A stretch of DNA of 33,962 nucleotides from NCBI RefSeq assembly GCF_000308695.1, contig NZ_BAGG01000039.1:1-33962 (forward strand), in the 5' to 3' direction. Source of the DNA: Nocardia takedensis NBRC 100417 (lineage in GTDB: Bacteria; Actinomycetota; Actinomycetes; Mycobacteriales; Mycobacteriaceae). Below the pieces are notes generated by a model. The model did no database searches, was not told the DNA's origin, and was given only the letters and a program-made list of their open reading frames with translations. Positions 16,639-23,959 of this stretch are shown one piece after another (the first letter of the stretch is position 1; every line of letters begins with the position of its first letter). The translations under genes were made by a program, and so were the position numbers.

Positions 16639-17208
16639 TCAGAAGTGGCGCGCGCCCGCGAACGGCATCGAGGAGATCGGGGCGATGCGCACAGGGGTGC
16701 CGGAGGTCGCCGCGTGGATGACGTTGCCGTCGCCCGCGTACAGGCCGGAGTGGCCGCCGCCGTAGAAGGACACCACGTCGCCGGGCTGGAGATCCTCGAG
16801 CGAGACGGGGGCGCCCGCGGACAGTTGCGCGCCGCTGGTGCGCGGTAACTCCATGCCCGCTTCGCGATAGGCCCACTGGACCAGGCCGGAGCAGTCGAAG
16901 GCGTCCGGGCCCGCCGCGCCGTAGACGTAGGGCGCGCCGATCTTGGTCATCGCGGCGTCCAGCGCGACCTCGCCGAGGCTCTTCTTGGGCGCGACGAACG
17001 GCAGCGGCGCGCCGGGCACCTCGAGGCCGGGGATGTTCGGCGGGATCGGGATCTCGTTGGGCACCTCGAAGGTGCCGACGCCGGGGATGGTGACCGGCTG
17101 CGCCGAGGCGACGCCCGCGGGCAGGAGGATCGCGCCGATGGTGGCAGCGCCGACGGCGCCGGCGGCGACGGCGAGCCGCGCCTGTCGCTTGACGGTGTTG
17201 GACGCCAT
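16639..17208 (-). CDS. Small secreted NlpC/P60 endopeptidase (RipB/RipD-type)
   Basis: A 189-aa exported protein. The signal peptide runs RLAVAAGAVGAATIGAILLP with cleavage after a SAQ-type site near residue 36. A short proline-rich linker (EIPIPPNIPGLEVPG) leads to the NlpC/P60 domain (about 75-189) with C106 (FDCSGLVQWAYREAG) and H153 (GGHSGLYAGDG). It lacks the coiled coil of the neighbouring hydrolase, so it may be constitutively active or targeted through the linker. The two catalytic domains are close paralogues, ending with matching ISSMPFAGARHF / INTTPFHSARRY. AGGAAG lies eight bases before ATG 17208. The 629-base region upstream holds structured DNA. Confidence 0.92.
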   Translation of the reverse strand: MASNTVKRQARLAVAAGAVGAATIGAILLPAGVASAQPVTIPGVGTFEVPNEIPIPPNIPGLEVPGAPLPFVAPKKSLGEVALDAAMTKIGAPYVYGAAGPDAFDCSGLVQWAYREAGMELPRTSGAQLSAGAPVSLEDLQPGDVVSFYGGGHSGLYAGDGNVIHAATSGTPVRIAPISSMPFAGARHF

Positions 17209-17354
17209 GATGCGTACTTCCTATCTGCCCCACGACGCCGCACCGGGTGATGCGATCGGACTCTGGTCCACCGCGGTCGCGGCGGAACTCCGTGAGGTCT
17301 CGAAAAGGTTACGAACACATCACGGTGGTTTGTAAAGCTGCGTCGATGCGATTC

Positions 17355-17382
17355 GGGTCGGAGCCCGGAAATGGCTCCGGAC
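17355..17382. other. Bulged hairpin in the nlpC/P60 upstream region
   Basis: On the - strand GGTCCGGAGCC, loop ATTTCC(G), GGCTCCGACC. Ten base pairs with a single bulged C. It lies about 150 bases before the nlpC/P60 start and could be part of a leader RNA structure or end an upstream transcript. Confidence 0.45.
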
Positions 17383-17582
17383 CACCTGGGATATTTCTCA
17401 CACGAATCACGAAAAGATAACGATGGCCGTTTCTCTCGGGGCGCGCCCACGCGATCGCCGAGTGCGGCCCGGTGCGTCGTGCGCGCCCGTCCGACCCCAT
17501 GGGCGACGTTTCGCCAGTTCCGGCACCGGAACCAGGGGGTACCGTACGGTCTGTTTCGGACACCTGTCCAATAGAGGGGGTT

Positions 17583-17657
17583 ATGGTGACCGCGAGTTCA
17601 GGTAACTGTCACAACTCGTCCTCGCCCGTCCGGTCCGGCGATGCGATATTCACATGA
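17583..17657 (+). CDS. Possible 24-residue small ORF
   Basis: ATG at 17583 to TGA at 17657 encodes MVTASSGNCHNSSSPVRSGD and four more residues. AGAGGGGG directly precedes the ATG with a two-base gap, which is tight but could place AGAGG at a usable distance. The peptide is Ser-rich with one Cys and does not resemble a known leader peptide. Nothing else supports expression, so this is a weak call. Confidence 0.2.
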   Translation: MVTASSGNCHNSSSPVRSGDAIFT

Positions 17658-17661
17658 ATAT
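17646..17661. promoter_or_regulatory. AT-rich inverted repeat, possible operator
   Basis: ATATTCA, two-base spacer CA, TGAATAT. A 7-bp perfect inverted repeat that stands out in GC-rich surroundings and lies in the divergent intergenic region, 177 bases before the exonuclease-UvrC start. A transcription-factor dimer site is plausible; the factor is unknown. Confidence 0.35.
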
Positions 17662-17824
17662 GATCCGGGTCACTTTCTGGTGTACCGGATCGATCAGCGG
17701 GCAACGAAATGAAATCCTCGCGATCTTGATCCCTGTTTCGCGGGTTCTCCGTCGTGCCCGCGACCGGCCGCCCCGGGGCGGCGGGGCGAGGTCCGTGACC
17801 CGCGATCCTGTCGTACCCGCGCCC

Positions 17825-17830
17825 TACGCT
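17825..17830 (+). promoter_or_regulatory. Candidate -10 element for leaderless exonuclease-UvrC transcript
   Basis: TACGCT, seven bases before GTG 17838, fits TANNNT at leaderless spacing. There is no ribosome-binding site. Confidence 0.5.
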
Positions 17831-17837
17831 GCACGCC

Positions 17838-19691
17838 GTGCCCGATCCCGCCTCGCCACCGGCCCGCGCCGGACAACTGGCCTTCGACGAACTCGAAACC
17901 CCGCTGCACGCCACAACGTTCGTCGTCGTCGACCTCGAGACCACCGGGACCAGTCCCGACCAGGACGCGATCACCGAGATCGGCGCGGTCAAGGTGCGCG
18001 GCGGCGAGGTGCTCGGCGAATTCGCCACGCTGGTGAACCCGGGCCGGGCCATCCCGCCCGCGGTCGTGCACGTCACCGGGATCACCACGGCCATGGTCCA
18101 CGCCGCGCCGTCCATCGAGGCGGTGCTGCCCGGCTTCCTGGAATTCGCCGCGGGCGCGGTGCTGGTCGCGCACAACGCCCGCTTCGACACCGCCTTCCTG
18201 CGCGCCGCCGCCGAGCGGGCCGACACGCCCTGGCCGAATCCGGTGGTGCTGTGCACGGTGAAGCTGGCGCGCCGGGTGCTGACCCGCGACGAAGCCCCGT
18301 CGGTGCGCCTCGGGGTGCTGGCGCGGGTGCTCGGCGCGGGCACCGAACCCACGCACCGCGCCTTGGCCGACGCGCGCGCCACGGTCGACGTCCTGCACGC
18401 CCTGATCGCGCGGGTGGGCAACCAGGGCGTGCACAGCCTGACCGAGTTGATGGACTACCTGCCCGGGGTGAGCTCGGGTCAGCGGGCCAAACGGGTGCTG
18501 GCCACCGACATGCCGCAGGCCCCCGGGGTGTACCTGTTCCGGGGCCCGAGCGAGGAAGTCCTCTACATCGGCACCGCGGTGAACCTGCGCCGCCGTGTCC
18601 GCTCCTACTTCACCGGTTCGGAGACCCGCGGCCGGATCAAGGAGATGGTGTCGCTGGCCACCCGCGTCGACCACGTGGTGTGCGCGCACGGACTCGAGGC
18701 GGGCGTGCGGGAACTGCGGTTGCTGGTCGCGCACGCCCCGCCCTACAACCGGCGCTCCAAATTTCCCAAGCGGGTCTGGTGGCTGACCCTCACCGACGAA
18801 CCCTTTCCGCGCTTCGCGGTGGTCCGCGTGCCCGTCGCGGATGCGCTGGGCCCCTTCCACTCCCGGCAGGATGCCCTCGACCTGGCGGCCACCGTCGCCG
18901 AATCCGCCCGTCTGCGCACCTGCACCACCCGCCTGTCGCGGCGTTCGGTGCACGACTGCCCGCCCGCGCCGGTCGGCGGTTGTCCGGCCGCGACGGCGGC
19001 GGACGATCCCGTCGACGCCGCCCGCTACGCCGCCGCGCCCGCCGCGGTGCGCGCGCTGCTGCGCGGCCACCGCGACGATCTGCTGCGCGGCATGGTCGAG
19101 CGGATCGACATCTGTTCGCGCGCCGAACATTTCGAGGCCGCCGCGCGGTGGCGCGATCGCGCCGCGGCGGTGGTGCGCGCCCTGCACCGCACCCAGCGAC
19201 TGGCCGCGGTCGCCGCGCCGGCGGAGTTGATCGCCGCGCATCCCGACGGCGCGGGCGGCTGGGAGTTCGCGGTGATCCGCTTCGGCCGACTCGCGGCGGC
19301 GGGCGTCGCGCCGCGCGGCACCCCGCCGATGCCGGTGGTCGACCATCTGGTCGCCGCCGCGGAGACCGTGCTGCCGGAGGGCGCGGACACCGGCGATCCG
19401 TCGGCCCATCACCTTCCCGCCGCCGCACCGCCGCTGCGTGGCGCGCCACCGGAGGAGGTCGGGTTGGTGCTGCGCTGGCTGGCCCGACCGGGCGTGCGGA
19501 TCGTGCGCACGACCGAGGGCTACGGCGAGCCGATCTTCGGGGCCGCGCGCTGGCTGGGCTGGGCCGAGATCGCCGAAGCCGCCGCGCGCGCCCCGCACGA
19601 GGGCGCGGACTACGTGGCGGCCAGCGCCGGTCCGGGCCGCGAACCGACGCGCACGGCGCCCACCCCGGGATGGGCGCGCCGCCTAGGCTGA
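17838..19691 (+). CDS. DEDD 3'-5' exonuclease fused to a UvrC-like GIY-YIG domain (Rv2191-like)
   Basis: A 617-aa fusion. Residues 25-195 form a DnaQ/PolIII-epsilon-type exonuclease: ExoI D32-x-E34 ([12 protein letters not shown]), ExoII in [12 protein letters not shown], Exo[17 protein letters not shown]. Residues about 225-310 form a GIY-YIG endonuclease module ([23 protein letters not shown]) of the UvrC/Cho N-terminal type. The rest (about 310-617) is Ala/Arg-rich and contains a UvrB-interaction-like helix pair ([23 protein letters not shown]). No UvrC C-terminal endonuclease V or HhH domain is seen, so it resembles Cho rather than full UvrC. A role in DNA repair is likely but the substrate is unknown. 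It lies next to trpD/ctaE as in M. tuberculosis. Confidence 0.9.
   Translation: MPDPASPPARAGQLAFDELETPLHATTFVVVDLETTGTSPDQDAITEIGAVKVRGGEVLGEFATLVNPGRAIPPAVVHVTGITTAMVHAAPSIEAVLPGFLEFAAGAVLVAHNARFDTAFLRAAAERADTPWPNPVVLCTVKLARRVLTRDEAPSVRLGVLARVLGAGTEPTHRALADARATVDVLHALIARVGNQGVHSLTELMDYLPGVSSGQRAKRVLATDMPQAPGVYLFRGPSEEVLYIGTAVNLRRRVRSYFTGSETRGRIKEMVSLATRVDHVVCAHGLEAGVRELRLLVAHAPPYNRRSKFPKRVWWLTLTDEPFPRFAVVRVPVADALGPFHSRQDALDLAATVAESARLRTCTTRLSRRSVHDCPPAPVGGCPAATAADDPVDAARYAAAPAAVRALLRGHRDDLLRGMVERIDICSRAEHFEAAARWRDRAAAVVRALHRTQRLAAVAAPAELIAAHPDGAGGWEFAVIRFGRLAAAGVAPRGTPPMPVVDHLVAAAETVLPEGADTGDPSAHHLPAAAPPLRGAPPEEVGLVLRWLARPGVRIVRTTEGYGEPIFGAARWLGWAEIAEAAARAPHEGADYVAASAGPGREPTRTAPTPGWARRLG
19684..19689 (+). 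promoter_or_regulatory. Candidate -10 element for leaderless RAM-domain gene transcript
   Basis: TAGGCT, seven bases before ATG 19697, embedded in the last codons of the exonuclease gene. It fits TANNNT at leaderless spacing, so the small gene may be expressed separately from its upstream neighbour. Confidence 0.45.
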
Positions 19692-19696
19692 CACCC

Positions 19697-19972
19697 ATGA
19701 TTAACGCGATCGTGCTGATCCAGGCCGACAACGGCCGCATTCCGGAGACCGCGCAGGCGGTGGCCGACATCGACGGGGTGTCGGAGGTCTATTCGTGCGC
19801 GGGGGACGTCGATCTGATCGCGATCGTGCGGGTGCGCGACCACGAGCGGATCGCCGAGGTGGTGACCGGTCGCATCGACAAGACCCCCGGCGTGCTGCGC
19901 ACCGTCACCCACATCGCGTTCAAGTCCTATTCGCGCGCGGACGTGGAGGCCGGTTTCTCCCTGGGGGAGTAG
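19697..19972 (+). CDS. Stand-alone Lrp/AsnC ligand-binding (RAM) domain protein
   Basis: A 91-aa protein that consists only of the RAM/AsnC_trans_reg effector domain: INAIVLIQADNGRIPETAQA at the start, DVDLIAIVRVRDHERIAEVV in the middle, and LRTVTHIAFKSYSRADVEA at the end. There is no helix-turn-helix, so it cannot bind DNA by itself. Such proteins form oligomers that bind amino acids; the partner is unknown. Its stop lies one base from the stop of the convergent secreted-protein gene. ATG 19697 follows the exonuclease stop by five bases. Confidence 0.85.
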   Translation: MINAIVLIQADNGRIPETAQAVADIDGVSEVYSCAGDVDLIAIVRVRDHERIAEVVTGRIDKTPGVLRTVTHIAFKSYSRADVEAGFSLGE

Positions 19973-19973
19973 T

Positions 19974-20300
19974 TCAGGGGATGTGCACCGAGGAGCCCGG
20001 GACCGTCGCGCTGTCGCTCGGATTCAGCACGACGGTCGCGTCGCCGCGGCAGCCGGGCCGGTTGAAGACGGTGACGGTGGTGTCGGTGTGGTTTTCCACG
20101 GCCAGCGGCACGGGGCCGCCGCCGACTTCCAGGCAGCCGCCCGGATCGCGGTGCACCGACCCGTCGACCACGACGCTGCCGAGTGCGGCGGCGGCGGTCG
20201 GGGCGGTCACGATCGCGCCCGCGAGCAGACAACCGGAGACGATCGAGCCGCCGATGGTCCATCTGTTCGTCACCGGCGCACCGGTAGCCGCGCGCGTCAT
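19974..20300 (-). CDS. Small secreted protein of unknown function
   Basis: A 108-aa protein. A signal peptide (TNRWTIGGSIVSGCLLAGAIVTAPTAAAA) directs export. The mature part (about 75 aa) is beta-rich and has two cysteines (GGCLEVGG, PGCRGD) that could form a disulfide, with VENHTDTTVTVFN between them, an immunoglobulin-like or crystallin-like pattern. No known domain is recognised. ATG 20300 has GAGGGAGC six bases upstream; the frame extends to 20408, but the upstream part has no start signal. Convergent with the RAM-domain gene. Confidence 0.75.
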   Translation of the reverse strand: MTRAATGAPVTNRWTIGGSIVSGCLLAGAIVTAPTAAAALGSVVVDGSVHRDPGGCLEVGGGPVPLAVENHTDTTVTVFNRPGCRGDATVVLNPSDSATVPGSSVHIP

Positions 20301-20524
20301 GCTCGTGCTCCCTCGAGGGTGGTTCCGCGGTGGACGTCCCTCGCGGTCGCGGCGGAATCCCTCGGGCATTCGCGGGACGGGTTCTCGGCCGTAACCAGGA
20401 TTGTGCAACAGAACGGCGGAGAAATTCTCCGGGAGACCGGTCGGTTTGTTTTTTTAGCCCGCGACGAGCACCCGGCCGACGGCACCGGGCTTCGCCGGAA
20501 TCACCCGGCGAAGCCATCGCCGGA
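20301..20524. promoter_or_regulatory. Intergenic region between trpD and the secreted-protein gene: palindrome, A-tract and hairpin
   Basis: Reading leftward, trpD stop is followed by an 11-bp hairpin (20488-20515), then a run of seven A residues on the - strand (20450-20456 approximately), an 8-base palindrome GACCGGTC (20435-20442) and a 13-base palindrome GGAGAATTTCTCC (20418-20430). The last three lie 120-155 bases before the secreted-protein start. They look like an UP-like tract and operator(s) of a promoter, although no convincing -35/-10 pair was identified. Confidence 0.45.
20488..20515. terminator. Hairpin after trpD
   Basis: GGCTTCGCCGG, six-base loop AATCAC, then the exact complement. 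An 11-bp stem beginning nine bases after the trpD stop. No T-run directly follows on the - strand. Confidence 0.65.
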
Positions 20525-21586
20525 TCAGTCCTCGCCGAGGGTTCCGGTCAGCGCCACCCAGTCCTTCAGCAGCGCCGCCGCCTTCCCGCTGTCGATCGCC
20601 GCGGCCGCGCGCTCGACGCCCGCCGCCAGCGCGGTGTGGACGTCGGCGTCGAACTCGACCTCGCCCCGCGAGAGCCCGTAGGCCACCAGCGCCGCGGCCG
20701 AATTCACCAGCACGGCATCGCGCACCGGGCCGCTCGTCCCCGCGAGCACGTCGCGGGCGACCGCCGCGTTCACCTCGGCGTCCCCGCCCCGCAGGGCGTC
20801 CAGGTCGACGCGCTCGATACCGATCACGGTGGGATCGATGACCGTCTCGCGCCGCCGTCCGCCCGAGACCACCCAGGCCGCGGTGACATCGGAGGTGGTG
20901 ATCTCGTCCAGTCCGTCCGCGCCGCGCACCACCAGCGCACTCGCCCCGCGTTCGGCGAACACGCCCGCGATGACGGGCAGCAGGTCGACGAACGCGCATC
21001 CGATCAACCCCGCGCGCGGTTGCGCCGGATTCGTCAGCGGACCGAGCACGTTGAACACCGTCGGGATGCCGATCTCCTTGCGCGCGGGCCCGGCGAAGCG
21101 CAGCGCGGGATGGAACAGCGGCGCGAAGCAGAAACCGATGCCGACCTCGCGGACCGAACGGGCCACCGACGCCGGACCCAGCGTCAGTTTCACCCCGAGC
21201 GCCTCCAGGGTGTCGGCGCCGCCGCTCTTGGAGGAGGCCGCGCGATTGCCGTGCTTGACCACCGGCACACCCGCCGCGGCCACCACGATCGAGGACATCG
21301 TGGAGATGTTCACCGACCCGGACCGGTCGCCGCCGGTGCCGACGATGTCGACCGCGTCACCGTCGACGTGGACCAAGCGGGCGTGCCCGAGCATGCCCCT
21401 GGCCATCCCGTCGAGTTCGGCGGGCGTGGGGCCTTTGATCTTCATCGCGACGCCGAACGCGGCGATCTGCGCCGGGGTGGCGTTGTCGGTGAAGATCTCG
21501 TCGATCACCCACGTCGTGTCCTCGGCGGCCAGATCGCCGCCGTCGGCGAGCGTTCCGAGCACCCCGGGCCAACTCCGCACGGTCAT
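20525..21586 (-). CDS. trpD: Anthranilate phosphoribosyltransferase
   Basis: A 353-aa enzyme of tryptophan synthesis that joins anthranilate and PRPP to give N-(5-phosphoribosyl)-anthranilate. The diagnostic GTGGD (in [20 protein letters not shown]) binds [25 protein letters not shown] is the anthranilate/PRPP loop, and DGLDEITT is conserved near residue 220. Full length for the family. GGGAG lies nine bases before ATG 21586; an in-frame GTG two codons earlier is possible but too close to the site. It is alone here rather than in a trp operon, and sits beside ctaE as in M. tuberculosis (Rv2192c). Confidence 0.96.
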   Translation of the reverse strand: MTVRSWPGVLGTLADGGDLAAEDTTWVIDEIFTDNATPAQIAAFGVAMKIKGPTPAELDGMARGMLGHARLVHVDGDAVDIVGTGGDRSGSVNISTMSSIVVAAAGVPVVKHGNRAASSKSGGADTLEALGVKLTLGPASVARSVREVGIGFCFAPLFHPALRFAGPARKEIGIPTVFNVLGPLTNPAQPRAGLIGCAFVDLLPVIAGVFAERGASALVVRGADGLDEITTSDVTAAWVVSGGRRRETVIDPTVIGIERVDLDALRGGDAEVNAAVARDVLAGTSGPVRDAVLVNSAAALVAYGLSRGEVEFDADVHTALAAGVERAAAAIDSGKAAALLKDWVALTGTLGED

Positions 21587-21635
21587 GTCCACATTCTCCC
21601 GTCACCACTGTTCGCGCACCAGTGTGTCGTGCGGC

Positions 21636-21641
21636 AGCCTA
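21636..21641 (-). promoter_or_regulatory. Candidate -10 element for trpD
   Basis: TAGGCT on the - strand, about 50 bases before ATG 21586, fitting TANNNT and leaving a leader of roughly 43 bases with GGGAG as ribosome-binding site. No Trp-rich leader peptide is seen, so there is no sign of classical attenuation. Confidence 0.3.
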
Positions 21642-21665
21642 GTGGGCCAGGGGATCATCGCGCGG

Positions 21666-22187
21666 TCAGGGCCGCGCGGCGGGCGGCGGTTGCAGCGCGT
21701 CCCACCCGTCGGCGAATCCGTCGTGCCGCTGGGCCAGTCCGGCCATTCGTGAACGCTCCTGCGAACAGTGCAGCGCGTCGAGCAGTTGGACCCGCCGCAG
21801 GACCAGCGGACGCAACCGCGCCGCGTCCTCCGGCTCGCCCGCGTTCTCGACCCCGCCGCTGTTCTCGGACCCGGCCGTGCTCCCGGATTCGCGCGCGTTC
21901 TCGCCCCGGAGGCTCGTGTTCCCCGTGTTTCCCGTGTTCTCGGCTTCGGCGGGTTCGTACCCGTCCTGGGCGGCGATCGCGCACACCGCCGCGATCGCGT
22001 CCGCCGGGACGCGCAGATGGTGCCGCAACACCACCGGGCGCTCGGCCAGCAGGGTCTCGGCGCGGGCCAGCGCCGTGGAGCAGGCTTCCGCGTCGTCGAA
22101 ACTCGACGCGACCACCACCAGATCGGCGCGGGTCGGATCGAGCGCGTCGTCCCCGCCGCCGAACAGTCGCCACCACAGTCGCCGCAC
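21666..22187 (-). CDS. Unknown protein with a low-complexity Asn/Glu/Gly/Ser insert
   Basis: A 173-aa protein without recognised family. The first 75 residues are ordered-looking (ADLVVVASSFDDAEACSTAL, RPVVLRHHLRVPADAIAAV), followed by a hydrophilic insert rich in repeated EN/NTG/GN units (about residues 82-117, AENTGNTGNTS onward) and a helical C-terminus (RLRPLVLRRVQLLDALHCSQ). The first part resembles a small RNase-E-inhibitor-like or ferredoxin-like fold, which is only an impression. GTG 22187 is the start; a GAGAGAGGCGA purine stretch precedes it. It lies 79 bases before trpD on the same strand and diverges from ctaE. Confidence 0.65.
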   Translation of the reverse strand: MRRLWWRLFGGGDDALDPTRADLVVVASSFDDAEACSTALARAETLLAERPVVLRHHLRVPADAIAAVCAIAAQDGYEPAEAENTGNTGNTSLRGENARESGSTAGSENSGGVENAGEPEDAARLRPLVLRRVQLLDALHCSQERSRMAGLAQRHDGFADGWDALQPPPAARP

Positions 22188-22386
22188 GCCGGTCGCCTCT
22201 CTCTCAGCTTCTCCTCACCCGAGGCTGTCATAGTGGGTCGGTGCCCGGGGCGCGGACTCCCGATCCCGCTCGAACTGGGCAAACGCCGACACCCGCCGTG
22301 CGCGTCCCGATCCCGTGTCCGCGAGCGAATTCCGACACGGAGCGAGAAGTTCCGCACCCGGCTACTCCTGTCGTACTACGACGAGT

Positions 22387-22392
22387 CATACT
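22387..22392 (+). promoter_or_regulatory. Candidate -10 element for leaderless ctaE transcript
   Basis: CATACT, six bases before GTG 22399. It differs from TATACT at one position and is placed as expected for a transcript that begins at the GTG. There is no Shine-Dalgarno sequence. Confidence 0.5.
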
Positions 22393-22398
22393 TACCGG

Positions 22399-23010
22399 GT
22401 GACGACCGCAGTAGGGACCCCAGGATCGGCCATTACCCAGCGTGTGCACTCGCTGAACCGGCCCAACATGGTCAGCGTCGGTACCATCATCTGGCTGTCG
22501 AGCGAGCTGATGTTCTTCGCCGGCCTCTTCGCGATGTACTTCGTCGCGCGCGCCCAGGCCCACGGTGACTGGCCGCCGGAGCCGACCGAGTTGAACCTGG
22601 GCCTCGCCGTTCCGGTCACCGCCGTGCTGGTCGCCTCCTCGTTCACCTGCCAGATGGGCGTGTTCGCCGCGGAGAAGGGCGACGTGTTCGGTCTGCGCCG
22701 CTGGTACGTCATCACGCTGCTGATGGGCGCGTTCTTCGTCGCGGGTCAGGGCTACGAGTACTACCACCTGGTCCACGAGGGCACCTCGATCTCGGGCAGC
22801 GCCTACGGCTCGGTGTTCTACATCACCACCGGTTTCCACGGTCTGCACGTCATCGGCGGTCTGATCGCCTTCGTGTTCCTGCTCGTGCGCACCACGCTCA
22901 GCAAGTTCACTCCCGCGCAGGCCACGGCCGCGATCGTCGTCTCCTATTACTGGCACTTCGTCGACATCGTCTGGATCGGCCTGTTCGCGACGATCTACTT
23001 CGTGCGCTGA
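22399..23010 (+). CDS. ctaE: Cytochrome c oxidase subunit III
   Basis: A 203-aa subunit III of aa3 oxidase with five membrane helices, the length of mycobacterial CtaE. Landmarks are [54 protein letters not shown], and the C-terminal [15 protein letters not shown]. Subunit III stabilises the catalytic core and proton uptake. The frame is open to 22315, but GTG 22399 matches the family start and has a -10-like CATACT six bases upstream. First gene of ctaE-qcrC-qcrA-qcrB; qcrC follows after 61 bases. The catalytic subunit I gene (ctaD) is not in this window, as expected for the group. Confidence 0.96.
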   Translation: MTTAVGTPGSAITQRVHSLNRPNMVSVGTIIWLSSELMFFAGLFAMYFVARAQAHGDWPPEPTELNLGLAVPVTAVLVASSFTCQMGVFAAEKGDVFGLRRWYVITLLMGAFFVAGQGYEYYHLVHEGTSISGSAYGSVFYITTGFHGLHVIGGLIAFVFLLVRTTLSKFTPAQATAAIVVSYYWHFVDIVWIGLFATIYFVR

Positions 23011-23071
23011 TCCCGGTCCGCGCCCCCCAGCATTTGCACAAGTCGGTTCCGTCTACTCCAAAGGGACACAG

Positions 23072-23959
23072 ATGAGTTCATCGCCCCCGTCAGCGCCAGA
23101 GCCCGCAGGCCCGAGCGCGGCGTCCAGCCCCGCCGACGAGGTCGGCCAGGCCGCCCGGATTCGCAGGCAGCGACGCACTCGGCGGCGCATCGCAGGCGGT
23201 CTCGCGCTGTTGGTGGGCCTGTTCGGCGCCGGCTTCCTGGCCACGGCGCTCACCCCGGAACCGCAGGTCGCCACCGCCCACGAGGATCAGTCCGCGCTGA
23301 TCCGCGAGGGCAAACAGCTGTATGAGACCTCCTGCATCACCTGCCACGGCGCGAACCTGCAAGGTGTGAACGACCGCGGCCCCAGCCTGATCGGCGTCGG
23401 CGAGGCCGCCGTCTACTTCCAGGTCTCCACCGGACGCATGCCGCTGGCCTTCAATCAGTCCCAGGCCCCGCGCAAGCCGGTCAAGTTCGACGCCCAGCAG
23501 ACCGACGCGCTGATGGCCTACATCGCCTCCAACGGCGGCGGCCCCAGCGTGGTGCGCGACGCCAACGGCGAGATCGCCCAGGAGTCGCTGCGCGGTGACG
23601 ACATCGGCCGCGGCTCGGAGCTGTTCCGCATGAACTGCGCCTCCTGCCACAACTTCACCGGCAAGGGCGGCGCGCTGTCCTCGGGCAAGTACGCCCCGCC
23701 GCTGAACGAGGCCAGCGAGCAGCAGATCTACACCGCGATGCTGAGCGGCCCGGAGAACATGCCGAAGTTCTCCGACCGGCAGCTCACCACCGAAGAGAAG
23801 CGCGACATCATCGCCTACATCAAGAACGCCGAGGAGGAGGGCACCCCGGGCGGCTACGGCCTCGGCGGATTCGGTCCCGCGACCGAGGGCCTGGCCATCT
23901 GGGTCGTCGGCATCACCTTGGTCGTCGGCGGTGCGATGTGGATCGGATCGAGGTCATGA
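23072..23959 (+). CDS. qcrC: Ubiquinol/menaquinol-cytochrome c reductase, dihaem cytochrome c subunit
   Basis: A 295-aa dihaem cytochrome cc. One N-terminal helix (about residues 40-60), then haem site 1 C88-IT-C91-H92 and haem site 2 C189-AS-C192-H193, and a C-terminal helix (about 272-292, [20 protein letters not shown]). The two haems face the outside of the cell and pass electrons from the Rieske protein straight to CuA of CtaC, replacing a soluble cytochrome c. AAAGGGA precedes ATG 23072 by six bases. The stop overlaps the qcrA ATG (ATGA). Confidence 0.96.
   Translation: MSSSPPSAPEPAGPSAASSPADEVGQAARIRRQRRTRRRIAGGLALLVGLFGAGFLATALTPEPQVATAHEDQSALIREGKQLYETSCITCHGANLQGVNDRGPSLIGVGEAAVYFQVSTGRMPLAFNQSQAPRKPVKFDAQQTDALMAYIASNGGGPSVVRDANGEIAQESLRGDDIGRGSELFRMNCASCHNFTGKGGALSSGKYAPPLNEASEQQIYTAMLSGPENMPKFSDRQLTTEEKRDIIAYIKNAEEEGTPGGYGLGGFGPATEGLAIWVVGITLVVGGAMWIGSRS

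Larger units (their letters stand above)
17209..17837. promoter_or_regulatory. Long structured intergenic region between nlpC/P60 (-) and exonuclease-UvrC (+)
   Basis: 629 bases without a certain gene between divergent genes. Contents: a 10-bp bulged hairpin at 17355-17382; an AT-rich inverted repeat at 17646-17661; a possible 24-codon ORF at 17583-17657; and a TACGCT -10 candidate for the right-hand gene at 17825-17830. On the - strand the nlpC/P60 leader could be 100-200 bases long and could carry a regulatory RNA. I looked for a c-di-AMP (ydaO) riboswitch, which occurs before NlpC/P60 genes in actinobacteria, but could not recognise its conserved cores by eye. Confidence 0.5.

Noticed and set aside
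17209..17640. c-di-AMP (ydaO) riboswitch before nlpC/P60
   Set aside because: Expected from context, but I could not identify the conserved core sequences by eye; kept only as a test in the findings.
21587..21665. Tryptophan attenuator before trpD
   Set aside because: The short leader has no Trp-codon run and no alternative hairpins that I can see.
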